Shown: in pieces, positions 54,804 through 63,028 of the stretch
How positions within the stretch are numbered: position 1 is the stretch's first letter
Layout: each line of letters starts with the position of its first letter
NCBI GenBank assembly: GCA_026004775.1
Contig: BPJU01000004.1
Location: forward strand, 124,001 to 188,000
Direction: 5' to 3'
Source of the DNA: Pirellulaceae bacterium
GTDB taxonomy: Bacteria > Planctomycetota > Planctomycetia > Pirellulales > Pirellulaceae
Length of the DNA: 64,000 bases
Program-made: the position numbers and the translations under genes
Notes under the pieces: generated by a model
Seen by the model: the letters and a program-made list of their open reading frames with translations, nothing else
Databases searched by the model: none
What the model was told of the DNA's origin: nothing

Positions 54804-57188
54804 ATGGCGGAGAAGAGGTGGCTGCTATCGGTGCCTTCCGATCGAACGGGCTGGGCGTGGGTCGCGCTACCCGCGTTGTGGATTGTATGGCTGGCGGGCC
54901 CGGTTTGGAGCCAGAGTGCCGATCGAGTGCAACTGGCCGAACAGTTCGATCAGATCGTTCCCGGTTTGTTGCGGTCTCACTGTGGTGACTGTCACAGTGG
55001 CGAAGAGGCCGAAGCGGGTATGCGGTTCGACGTGCCGATCCGGTTCGACGCTGTGCACGCCGAACACGGCAAGTGGCAAAAGGTGGTGAACATGCTCGCT
55101 TCCGGCGCCATGCCGCCGGACGATCAGGCGCAACTGGAAGCCGGCCAGCGCCGACAACTGGTACAGTTGTTGCGGGCGGCTCTGGATGAATTGGACTGTA
55201 GCCAGGGCCAGGATCCGGGACGGGTCACGGTTCGCCGGCTCAATCGCAACGAATACGACAACACGATCCGCGATCTTTTTGGAATTGATCTTAAGCTGGC
55301 TCGGGAGTTTCCCAGCGACGATGTGGGCCATGGTTTTGACAACATTGGCGACGTGCTGGCCATCTCGCCGTTGTTGTTCGAAAAGTACCTGGCGGCTGCC
55401 GAGAAAATCGCCGAGACGGTGGTGCAGGACCCGGAGACGCTCCGCGTCCATTTTCGCCGCGAGGGGCGGGAATTGCGGCCCGCGGGAGAGCTTTCGCTGA
55501 ACGATGATGGCTTGTGGGGACTGTTCTCCAGCAGCGGCCACGTTGCCACTCGATTCGAAGTCCCTCGGGATGGGCGGTACCATGTTCGAGTCGTCGCGAC
55601 GGCTGATCAGGCCGGCCCGGAACCGGCTCGCATGGAACTGCTTGTCGATGGCAAACCAGCCGGCACGATCGACGTGACTATCCGGGCACCGCGAACGGAC
55701 ACGTTTGAGCAAGTCGTGGAACTGGGGAAAGGTTCTCGCCAGATTGCCGTCCGCTTTGTGAACGATTACTACCGGCCTGAAGAGCCAGACCCGCAGCAGC
55801 GAGACCGAAACCTGTATGTCGGGGCGGTCAGCTTGCACGGGCCGCTGGACTTGCGGGACGAGGATTTTACGGAACTGCACCGGCGGTTCGTGATGGCTCG
55901 GCCGGCCGACTCGACCAGCCGCCGCGACGTGCGGCGGGCTGCTCGCCAAGTGCTGGAGCGCTTCCTGGTCCGAGCTTTCCGCCGGCCGGTATCCGAAGAC
56001 GAGTTGCGAAGTTACATCGATCTGGTCGATTTGGCTGTCCAGAACGGCGACTCCTACGAGATGGGACTGCGGGTGGCGGTGGCCGCCGCCCTGGTATCGC
56101 CTCACTTCTTATTCCGCATCGAGGCCGATCCGGACAATTTGGCGGCCGGGACCATCCGGACGTTGAACGATTACGAATTGGCCAGCCGGATGTCGTATTT
56201 TTTGTGGAGCAGCATGCCGGATGAAGAGCTGTTCCAGTTGGCAGCCGCCAACAAGCTCCACGAGCCCCAAGTGCTGGAACAGCAGGTCCGCCGCATGCTC
56301 AAAGACCCGAAAAGCTGGGCGCTGGCCGAGAATTTTGCGGCCCAGTGGCTCAACCTACGCAACTTGAACGAAGCTCAGCCCGATCCCCAGCAGTTTCCCG
56401 GTTTCGATGATGCGCTGCGGCAGGCGATGCTCCGCGAAACACTCGAGCTTTTCATGCATGTGGTCCAGAACGACCGTCCCATCACGGAATTGTTGACGGC
56501 CGACTACTCGTTCCTCAACCGCCGGCTGGCTCAGTGGTACGGCGTTCCAGCGGATAAGCTTGACGACGAGCACTTCCAGCAGGTTTCACTTGTCGATACG
56601 CCTCGCCGGGGCGTTCTTACGCATGGCTCAATCCTGACGCTCACCTCCAATCCGCGCCGCACCAGCCCCGTGAAACGCGGCAAGTGGATTATGGAAAACA
56701 TCTTGGGCACACCGCCGCCCGAACCACCGGCCAACGTGCCGCTGCTGGAAGAAACCGAAAAAATCTCGCCTGAACTGTCACTTCGCCAACAGTTGGAAAT
56801 CCACCGTAAGGATCCCAACTGTGCGGCTTGTCACCGGCAAATGGATACGCTGGGGTTTGGGTTCGAGAATTTCGACGCAGTTGGACGGTGGCGAACCCTA
56901 GACAAGGGTAAGCCTATTGACGTATCTGGCGTTTTACCAGACGGGGGGAAATTCGACGGTGTCGGGCAATTAATCGAACTTTTGGCGAGCCAAAAACGGG
57001 ATTTCGCCCGGGTCTTGACCGAAAAAATGCTTACCTTTGCCCTCGGACGGGGTTTAGAATATGCGGATACCTGTACGGTCAAGGAGGTGGTGCGGCGGTT
57101 GGAAGAGAACGAGTATCGGTTTTCGGAACTGGTACTAGGGATTGTCCAAAGCGAGCCGTTTCGAAAGCGGCGTGTGGAGCACCCTTAG
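54804..57188 (+). CDS. heme-motif DUF1587/DUF1595/DUF1592/DUF1588/DUF1585 protein
   Basis: 794 residues from the ATG at 54804; a GTG at 54798 is the alternative. The N-terminal membrane segment (VALPALWIVWLAGPVWSQ) exports it. The PSCyt1-like heme motif CGDCH is at about residue 60. Then come DUF1587 (VRRLNRNEYDNTIRDLFGID), a beta-rich carbohydrate-binding-like part (MELLVDGKPAGTIDVTIRAP), DUF1595, DUF1592 (LASRMSYFLWSSMPDEELFQ), DUF1588 (THGSILTLTSNPRRTSPVKR, with CAACHRQMD as a second CxxCH) and DUF1585 (LTFALGRGLEYADTCTVKEV). Domain order is the canonical planctomycete one. The DUF1552 gene follows 9 bp after it, the standard partner. Suggested role in exported redox or polysaccharide processing is unproven. 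Confidence 0.93.
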   Translation: MAEKRWLLSVPSDRTGWAWVALPALWIVWLAGPVWSQSADRVQLAEQFDQIVPGLLRSHCGDCHSGEEAEAGMRFDVPIRFDAVHAEHGKWQKVVNMLASGAMPPDDQAQLEAGQRRQLVQLLRAALDELDCSQGQDPGRVTVRRLNRNEYDNTIRDLFGIDLKLAREFPSDDVGHGFDNIGDVLAISPLLFEKYLAAAEKIAETVVQDPETLRVHFRREGRELRPAGELSLNDDGLWGLFSSSGHVATRFEVPRDGRYHVRVVATADQAGPEPARMELLVDGKPAGTIDVTIRAPRTDTFEQVVELGKGSRQIAVRFVNDYYRPEEPDPQQRDRNLYVGAVSLHGPLDLRDEDFTELHRRFVMARPADSTSRRDVRRAARQVLERFLVRAFRRPVSEDELRSYIDLVDLAVQNGDSYEMGLRVAVAAALVSPHFLFRIEADPDNLAAGTIRTLNDYELASRMSYFLWSSMPDEELFQLAAANKLHEPQVLEQQVRRMLKDPKSWALAENFAAQWLNLRNLNEAQPDPQQFPGFDDALRQAMLRETLELFMHVVQNDRPITELLTADYSFLNRRLAQWYGVPADKLDDEHFQQVSLVDTPRRGVLTHGSILTLTSNPRRTSPVKRGKWIMENILGTPPPEPPANVPLLEETEKISPELSLRQQLEIHRKDPNCAACHRQMDTLGFGFENFDAVGRWRTLDKGKPIDVSGVLPDGGKFDGVGQLIELLASQKRDFARVLTEKMLTFALGRGLEYADTCTVKEVVRRLEENEYRFSELVLGIVQSEPFRKRRVEHP

Positions 57189-57197
57189 AGGAGAGGC

Positions 57198-58535
57198 ATG
57201 ATGAATCGCATTCCGCGGCGTACGTTTTTGAAGGGAGTAGGGCTGTCGGTCGGTTTGCCGATGTTGGATGCGATGTCGGCGGGCCGGTTGTTGGCCGGGT
57301 CGGCATCGAGCAAGCCGCCGGTGCGGATGGCGTTCGTGTTTTTCCCCAACGGGTGCATAATGCCCGCTTGGCGGCCGGCCGAGGAAGGGGCGGATTATCG
57401 GATGCCGGAGACGCTGGAAGTTTTGAGCCATTTGCGGTCGGACTTCAACGTGCTGACGGGTTTGACTCAGGACAACGGCCGCGCCAAGGGTGACGGCCCG
57501 GGGGATCATGCGCGCAGTGCTGCTTCGTTTCTCACCGGAGCTCATCCGGTCAAGACGGCCGGGACGGATATTCGGGTGGGGGTTTCTGTCGACCAGGTGG
57601 CGGCGGCTCGCATCGGCCATTTGACAAAACTGCCGTCGCTGGAGTTGGGCATCGAGCCGGGCCGAAATGCAGGAAGCTGCGATTCGGGCTATAGCTGTGC
57701 TTATTCGAACAATATCTCCTGGAAGACAGAATCCACGCCGATGGCCAAAGAAATCCGGCCTCGATTGGTGTTCGAGCGGCTTTTTGGCGATCAGAACCCG
57801 GGACAGTCCAGCCAGGGGCTGCGGGCCTACTACCGCAAGAGCATTTTGGACCTTGTGGCGGAGGATGCGGCACGGCTGCAAAAGCGTCTGGGTCAAAACG
57901 ACCGCCGCAAGTTGGACGAGTATTTTACCAGCGTGCGGGAATTAGAGCAGCGGATCGAGCGGGTCGAGCAGCAACATGCGTCGGTGGCTCCGGAGCTGGA
58001 AGTGCCTGCCGGCATCCCTCCGGACCTGGTCGAGCACATCCGGTTGATGTTCGATCTGTTGGTGCTCGCCTTCCGCACCGATACGACGCGCATCGCCACC
58101 TTCATGCTCGCCAATGAAGGAAGCAATCGGGCCTATCGGATGGTGGGCGTGACGGACGGCCATCATGAATTGTCTCACCATCAGAATCGGCCCGAGAAGA
58201 TCGAGCAGATCAAGAAGATCGATCGCTTCTTGCTGAGCCAGTTCGGGTATTTCCTGGAACAGTTGAAGGCGATACCGGAAGGTGAGGGGACGCTATTGGA
58301 CAACTGTATGATCGTGTACGGAGGCGGCTTGGCGGATGGCAATCGGCACGAGCACCACGACCTGCCGATTCTGCTGGCCGGACGAGGTGGCGGCACGATC
58401 CAGACCGGGCGGCATATTCGCTACCCGCGCGAAACCCCGTTGAACAACCTGTTCTTGTCGATGTTGGATCGTGCCGGAGCGCCGACGGATCAATTGGGAG
58501 ACAGCACGGGGAGGCTGCCGCGGCTGGACGGCTGA
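57198..58535 (+). CDS. DUF1552 protein with Tat-type leader
   Basis: 445 residues starting ATGATG at 57198 behind GAGGAGAG. The leader IPRRTFLKGVGLSVGLPMLD is a twin-arginine type and the DUF1552 block starts at PPVRMAFVFFPNGCIMPAWR. Characteristic parts follow: RSAASFLTGAHPVKTAGTD, SLELGIEPGRNAGSCDSGYS, YRKSILDLVAEDAARLQKRL, and GGGLADGNRHEHHDLPILLA. Usual length. It forms the typical pair with the preceding DUF1592-type gene; reaction unknown. Its 3' end is overlapped by an antisense frame from the neighbouring minus-strand gene. Confidence 0.92.
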   Translation: MMNRIPRRTFLKGVGLSVGLPMLDAMSAGRLLAGSASSKPPVRMAFVFFPNGCIMPAWRPAEEGADYRMPETLEVLSHLRSDFNVLTGLTQDNGRAKGDGPGDHARSAASFLTGAHPVKTAGTDIRVGVSVDQVAAARIGHLTKLPSLELGIEPGRNAGSCDSGYSCAYSNNISWKTESTPMAKEIRPRLVFERLFGDQNPGQSSQGLRAYYRKSILDLVAEDAARLQKRLGQNDRRKLDEYFTSVRELEQRIERVEQQHASVAPELEVPAGIPPDLVEHIRLMFDLLVLAFRTDTTRIATFMLANEGSNRAYRMVGVTDGHHELSHHQNRPEKIEQIKKIDRFLLSQFGYFLEQLKAIPEGEGTLLDNCMIVYGGGLADGNRHEHHDLPILLAGRGGGTIQTGRHIRYPRETPLNNLFLSMLDRAGAPTDQLGDSTGRLPRLDG

Positions 58536-59870
58536 GAGCCGGCAGACCACGGTCCGTGTCTTAAGGGAGAAGAACCAGCGGGCAGGGGCGGCCGATGCGT
58601 CGCCCCTGTTTTTCATCAACTGCCAGTCGCTGGGCGTCGCGTTCCAAAGCGGGGGCGGCAACTCGGCCAGCGCTCGTACCCGGACGCATTTTGTTCTAAC
58701 CAGACGTAGAGCCGGCCGATCACGGTTGGTCGGGACTTGACGTGTCGACCGAGCCGGCGGCATGGTCGCTGTGCGGTTGTGCGGCAACGGCCGCATCGCC
58801 GGCTGGCGGCGGTTCTCGCCAGAGGATTCGGGCAGCACGCGGTCCTCGTCGGTCGGGTCAATATTCAGCCATTTTTTGCGGATCTCTTCCGGGACCGATT
58901 CGCGCCAGATCGCCAGCACTTCGCGCACATCGACGTACGGGTTGCCGCGTTCATTGCCGGGTTGTCCGCCCTGGACCGGCTTCAGGGGAGCCCACAGCAT
59001 GTCGATGCGGTTACTGTCCGAGTAGTAGCGGCCGCCAATGATATGCCCTTCGCTATCCAGGTCCAGCAGATAGTGGAAGTACATGTTTCGGGACAGGCGC
59101 GGCCCTTTATCGTATTCGCGAGGCGTGTTTACGGCATAGGTGACGGTCATTTTCACTTCGCGGGTGTTCGGTGAGGGTTTCGTGACGGTCGACTTGTAGG
59201 CGTAGACCGGATAATTGATGACGACTTGGCCTATAGCCGTTTCCATGCCGATCGGATGCTCACCGCGACCGATCCAGTTGGTGATCGACAAATGGAAAAT
59301 GGCCGGGTGGATTACCGCATCATTGCCGCCGAGGAATTCACTGTCGGTATACATGTAGATTTCCGCCAGCAGACCTTTGATGTCGGCCGGGGTAAAGACG
59401 ACACCATTTCGTACCACACTACGCTGTGGTTCGGCGTGGCGGATGGCGGCTGCGGTCCAGCCGTTACAGTGGCCGTACCAACTGGGGACTCGGCCCGCCA
59501 GCAGGGCTTCCCGCAAGCGGGGGAACAGAACGGGCCGTTCCGGATCGAGCATACCTCGGTGGCCTCGCACATCACGCCTTTCCCATTCGCTGGCCAGGGG
59601 CCGGCCGCCGTGGAAGGCCAAATCATACTTGCGCAATGCCGCAATCGTCCCACCGCCGCGATCCGGGTAGTCATGACCGCAGTACGGAATGCGAAAATCG
59701 GGTACCGAGCCGGACTCGGGAAGCAGATCGGCCCGCGTTTCCAGCTCGGCTTCCCACCACAGGCGGAATACTTCTTTCTGGTAGTTCAGTTCCTGAGCGA
59801 AGCCCCGTGGGGGGCCGCTTACCTGCATCAGTGCCGCTGCCATCACCATCCAAGCCACTGAACTGCCCAT
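58293..59870 (-). CDS. exported transglutaminase-elicitor-like protein
   Basis: From the ATG at 59870, which has a GGGGAGGA site and opens a signal peptide (VAWMVMAAALMQVSGPPRGF). The core has the block VPSWYGHCNGWTAAAIRHAE, resembling the catalytic Cys region of the bacterial TGase_elicitor family (PF16683), and NYPVYAYKSTVTKP further on. The open frame runs to 58293, antisense over 243 bp of the DUF1552 gene. The last 170 or so residues look non-native (Arg/Pro-rich). A one-base shift near 58815 would give a natural end at 58720 (PAGDAAVAAQPHSDHAAGSV...DQP). So either the gene is frameshifted or the true end is 58720. The transglutaminase activity is inferred from the motif only. Confidence 0.7.
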   Translation of the reverse strand: MGSSVAWMVMAAALMQVSGPPRGFAQELNYQKEVFRLWWEAELETRADLLPESGSVPDFRIPYCGHDYPDRGGGTIAALRKYDLAFHGGRPLASEWERRDVRGHRGMLDPERPVLFPRLREALLAGRVPSWYGHCNGWTAAAIRHAEPQRSVVRNGVVFTPADIKGLLAEIYMYTDSEFLGGNDAVIHPAIFHLSITNWIGRGEHPIGMETAIGQVVINYPVYAYKSTVTKPSPNTREVKMTVTYAVNTPREYDKGPRLSRNMYFHYLLDLDSEGHIIGGRYYSDSNRIDMLWAPLKPVQGGQPGNERGNPYVDVREVLAIWRESVPEEIRKKWLNIDPTDEDRVLPESSGENRRQPAMRPLPHNRTATMPPARSTRQVPTNRDRPALRLVRTKCVRVRALAELPPPLWNATPSDWQLMKNRGDASAAPARWFFSLKTRTVVCRLSAVQPRQPPRAVSQLIRRRSGTIQHRQEQVVQRGFARVANMPPGLDRAATSSGQQNRQVVVLVPIAIRQAASVHDHTVVQ

Positions 59871-60049
59871 GAATGTTCCTCCCCTGGGTCTGGTGTCGAT
59901 GCTGTCAATCCCGCCGGCAGATTCGGCTGCGTTTCGCTGAGGTGGGCGGCCCACTACCGCCTGCCCTTTCGGTAAAGTTTACCTCATTTACAGTCACGTA
60001 TGGTGCTGTCGCACGGTAGTACCCGATTTGAGCCGAAAACAGGCCGAGG

Positions 60050-60088
60050 AAAAAAGCGACCTCCTTGCTGCTGGTAGCAAGGAGGTCG
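60050..60088 (-). terminator. rho-independent terminator for the Gln/Lys-repeat gene
   Basis: On the minus strand, CGACCTCCTTGCTACCAGCAG and its pairing arm CAAGGAGGTCG form a long GC-rich hairpin followed by a run of six T. It lies 39 bp after the stop at 60127 and separates that gene from the transglutaminase-like gene downstream. Confidence 0.85.
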
Positions 60089-60126
60089 TCGGCGTTTAGT
60101 TATTGCCGTTGCTTATCCCACGGCGT

Positions 60127-60405
60127 CTAGCCACGGCGCAGCAAGCCCAAGCGAGCCTGGCGAGCTCCCTTCTGAGTCGGCTTCTGGCACTGTTTCTGGC
60201 AGTGCTTCTGCGTCGGAGCCTGCGCGGCCTTCTGGGCCGGCGTCACTTTCTGCGTGGGAGCCTGTACGGCCTTCTGAGTCGGCTCAACCTTCTGCGTGGG
60301 AGCCTGCTTCTCGGCTTGCTTCTCCGCCTGTTCCTGAGCCAGCGCCCATGTGGGGCTCACCAACAACAGGCCGCATGCCACCAGTGAGATCATGCGTCGC
60401 ATCAT
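60127..60405 (-). CDS. small secreted Gln/Lys-repeat protein
   Basis: 92 residues with a clear Sec signal (MRRMISLVACGLLLVSPTWA, cleavage near LA/QEQ). The mature 67 residues consist largely of QK-containing repeats: APTQK, EPTQK, TPAQK and PTQK, eight QK pairs in all, plus HCQKQC with two cysteines. No stable fold is expected. A strong terminator follows. The next gene downstream on the same strand is transglutaminase-elicitor-like. The product would be an extended, basic periplasmic or extracellular peptide; function unknown. Confidence 0.75.
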   Translation of the reverse strand: MMRRMISLVACGLLLVSPTWALAQEQAEKQAEKQAPTQKVEPTQKAVQAPTQKVTPAQKAAQAPTQKHCQKQCQKPTQKGARQARLGLLRRG

Positions 60406-60943
60406 CTGGGTCTCCTGCTCTAAGTGGCTTTCCTACTCCACCCAACCGTTAAGATTTCGCTCACCGAAATCTGTCACGTATCTTACGTAATCTAGAACGC
60501 GTTTACCAGGAGGGGTAGCGTCGGGAACCAAAAATTTTTTGGCGATTCGGCAACGGCCGGCCCGGCGGCCAACCAGGTTGCACGCTCCGAAGAATCGGAC
60601 CAACCGCCTGCATCCGGGCTGCCAGTACCCCTGCTAGCGGGTAGGACCTGCACACCTAAACGATGATTTGACCATATTGCTTGCAAGCCGGTGGGCGATC
60701 TGCCAGAATCAGAAACTGGCAGGCCCGTGCCTGACCAGTTTTCCCATCCGATTCAGGAGCCGGTTTTCCGACAACATAAGCGACTTCTTGATTATACGAT
60801 TACGATTGGGGTGCGTGCTTGGTAAGAGTGGTGCCAGAGACGGCGGGTATTTTCTCAATTGGCGGGTGGGTCAGGCTGTTTGCACGGCGAGCCACAGCAG
60901 CGGTAGACCGGCGGGCGTCTGGTTGGGTGGGAGAGTGTCGCTG
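60406..60943. other. divergent intergenic region before the MoxR gene
   Basis: It separates the minus-strand secreted gene from the plus-strand MoxR gene. The frame of the latter is open from 60668, but the part before 60944 has no MoxR similarity. I see no repeats or hairpins of note. Confidence 0.4.
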
Positions 60944-61954
60944 ATGAACGTGTCGCGTCCCGACGAAACCCAATGGGTGCGGGTCATCGAGCGATTGCCC
61001 GAGCAAGTATCGTTTGTGCGTCGGGAGATTGCTAAAGCGATCGTCGGCCAGCGGCAGGCCGTGGACGCCGTATTGTATGCACTATTGGCTCGAGGCCACT
61101 GTTTGCTGGAAGGCGTGCCGGGTTTGGGAAAGACGCTTCTGGTGCGGGCCCTGGGCAAAGTACTTCAGTTGAACTTTCGCCGGGTGCAGTTCACACCCGA
61201 TCTGATGCCGGCCGACATTACCGGTACGACGATTCTCCAAGAACAGGATGGGCATCGCACGTTTGTCTTCAGTCCCGGCCCGATCTTTACGCACCTGTTG
61301 CTGGCCGACGAAATCAACCGCACTCCTCCCAAGACGCAAGCCGCGCTGTTGGAAGCGATGCAGGAACGATCCGTTACGGTGGCCGGTAACACGACACCTC
61401 TGGAAGAGCCGTTCGTGGTGATGGCCACTCAGAACCCGATCGAACAGGAAGGGACGTATCCGTTACCGGAAGCGCAGTTGGACCGGTTCTTGTTCTTGTT
61501 GCGGATCGAGTATCCGTCGCTGGAAGAAGAACGGCGTATCGTTGCCCAGCACTCGTTCACGCCTCTGGAAGATCTCCAGCCGGTGTGGAGTCGCGAGCAG
61601 ATCCTTCAGATGCGGGAGGCGGTGGCGCGTCTGCCGGCGGCTCCCAACGTGATCGACTATGCCGTGCGGCTGGTACGGGCGACGCGGCCGGCAGATCCGA
61701 CCGCTCCGGAATTTGTAAAACGCTGGGTGCGGTGGGGGGCCAGCCCTCGTGCCAGTCAGTTTTTGATTCTGGCCGGACGAGCTCGGGCGGCGTGCGAGGG
61801 GCGGTTCAACGTGGCCATGGAAGACGTGGCGGCTCTGGCCGTCTGGGTCCTGCGGCACCGCGTGATCCGTAGTTTCCATGCGGATGCCGAAGGAGTATCG
61901 ACGGATCAAATTATCGAGCGACTGTTGGCAACGGTGCCTCAAGATCTTTCGTAA
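60944..61954 (+). CDS. MoxR-family AAA+ ATPase
   Basis: 336 residues from the ATG at 60944; the frame is open upstream, but family similarity starts here. Walker A is [18 protein letters not shown] (about residue 57) and Walker [21 protein letters not shown]. Also present are GPIFTHLL (sensor region), the [20 protein letters not shown] stretch typical of MoxR/RavA-type AAA_3, and [13 protein letters not shown]. These ATPases act as chaperones for the maturation of VWA-domain proteins in the cytoplasm. The DUF58 gene follows at 62069 and a BatA-like gene after it, the standard cluster. Confidence 0.93.
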   Translation: MNVSRPDETQWVRVIERLPEQVSFVRREIAKAIVGQRQAVDAVLYALLARGHCLLEGVPGLGKTLLVRALGKVLQLNFRRVQFTPDLMPADITGTTILQEQDGHRTFVFSPGPIFTHLLLADEINRTPPKTQAALLEAMQERSVTVAGNTTPLEEPFVVMATQNPIEQEGTYPLPEAQLDRFLFLLRIEYPSLEEERRIVAQHSFTPLEDLQPVWSREQILQMREAVARLPAAPNVIDYAVRLVRATRPADPTAPEFVKRWVRWGASPRASQFLILAGRARAACEGRFNVAMEDVAALAVWVLRHRVIRSFHADAEGVSTDQIIERLLATVPQDLS

Positions 61955-62068
61955 TACGGGCCGGGAGATCGAGGCGACTACGGTGCGACGGATCCATGGG
62001 GTGCCGCGGCTTTTTTTGCGGATACGAGGGCTCGGTAAGCCCGGTAGGCTGTGGCAGGAGTTTCTTTG

Positions 62069-63028
62069 ATGAGCGGCCTTTGGGGCTTGATGACCGAAGA
62101 AGTCCGGCGTCCCGAGCAGCCGGCAGCGACCTTGTGGGAACGATTTGACCCGCAGGTTCTGGCGGCTTTGGGGAGCTTGGAACTCAAAGCGCGCTATCTG
62201 GTTGAAGGATTCCTGACGGGGCTGCACCGCAGCCCGTTTCACGGTTTTAGTGTGGAGTTCAGCGAGTACCGCGAGTACTACCCCGGAGACGATTTGCGCC
62301 ACTTGGATTGGCGAGTCTATGCCCGGTGTGACCGCCTGTATGTCAAACAATACACGCAGGAAACCAATGTCCGGTTCTATCTTCTGTGCGATGCCAGTGG
62401 CTCGATGGCCTATCGCGGTAGGCGTGCTTGGGAAAGCAAGTTGGAGGTGGCGAAACTGCTGGCGGCCGCTTTCACCTGGATTCTGTTACGCCAGAACGAT
62501 GCCGCCGGAATGTTGACGCTCCACGGCCTGGAGGATCGGCCGGAACTGGTGCGTCCTTCGCAAAGGCCCAGTCAATTAGGCGAGATTCTCCGACGACTGG
62601 CCCGCTTGGAAGCGGCCAAGGACGTGCGACTGGCAACACTGCTGGATTATGCCGGGCGACTTTTTCACCGCCGGAGTATCGTGCTGGTTTTTACGGATTT
62701 GTTGGAGGATTGTGCCGAACTGGAACCGGCTTGGAAAAAGTTGCGGTTTCAGGGCCACGAGTGTCTGGTGTTTCAAATACTGGATGCTGACGAGATCGAA
62801 TTTCCCTTCGATCACCCTGCGGTATTCGAGGATCTGGAAACCGGCCAGCGCCGTCGGGTCCGGCCCGCTGCCGTGCGCGATCGGTATCGGGAACGCTTCG
62901 AGCGTTTTATGCAGGAGCATCGCCGGCTGTTGGAAGGATTGGAAATCCCGCTGTGCCTGGTACGTACGGATCAGAGTCCCTGGCAAACGCTGGGTGAGTT
63001 TCTTTCGTGGCGGCGTCGCTGGTTATGA
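62069..63028 (+). CDS. DUF58 domain protein
   Basis: 319 residues from the ATG at 62069 with a CAGGAG site 9 bp before it; the GTG at 62051 would add six residues. The DUF58 hallmark VEFSEYREYYPGDDLRHLDW is followed by RVYARCDRLYVKQYTQETNV. The VWA-like strand FYLLCDASGSMAYRGR contains the MIDAS-type D-x-S-G-S. No membrane segment is present. DUF58 proteins work with MoxR ATPases; exact role unsettled. Its stop overlaps the next start (ATGA at 63025), indicating coupling. Confidence 0.93.
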   Translation: MSGLWGLMTEEVRRPEQPAATLWERFDPQVLAALGSLELKARYLVEGFLTGLHRSPFHGFSVEFSEYREYYPGDDLRHLDWRVYARCDRLYVKQYTQETNVRFYLLCDASGSMAYRGRRAWESKLEVAKLLAAAFTWILLRQNDAAGMLTLHGLEDRPELVRPSQRPSQLGEILRRLARLEAAKDVRLATLLDYAGRLFHRRSIVLVFTDLLEDCAELEPAWKKLRFQGHECLVFQILDADEIEFPFDHPAVFEDLETGQRRRVRPAAVRDRYRERFERFMQEHRRLLEGLEIPLCLVRTDQSPWQTLGEFLSWRRRWL

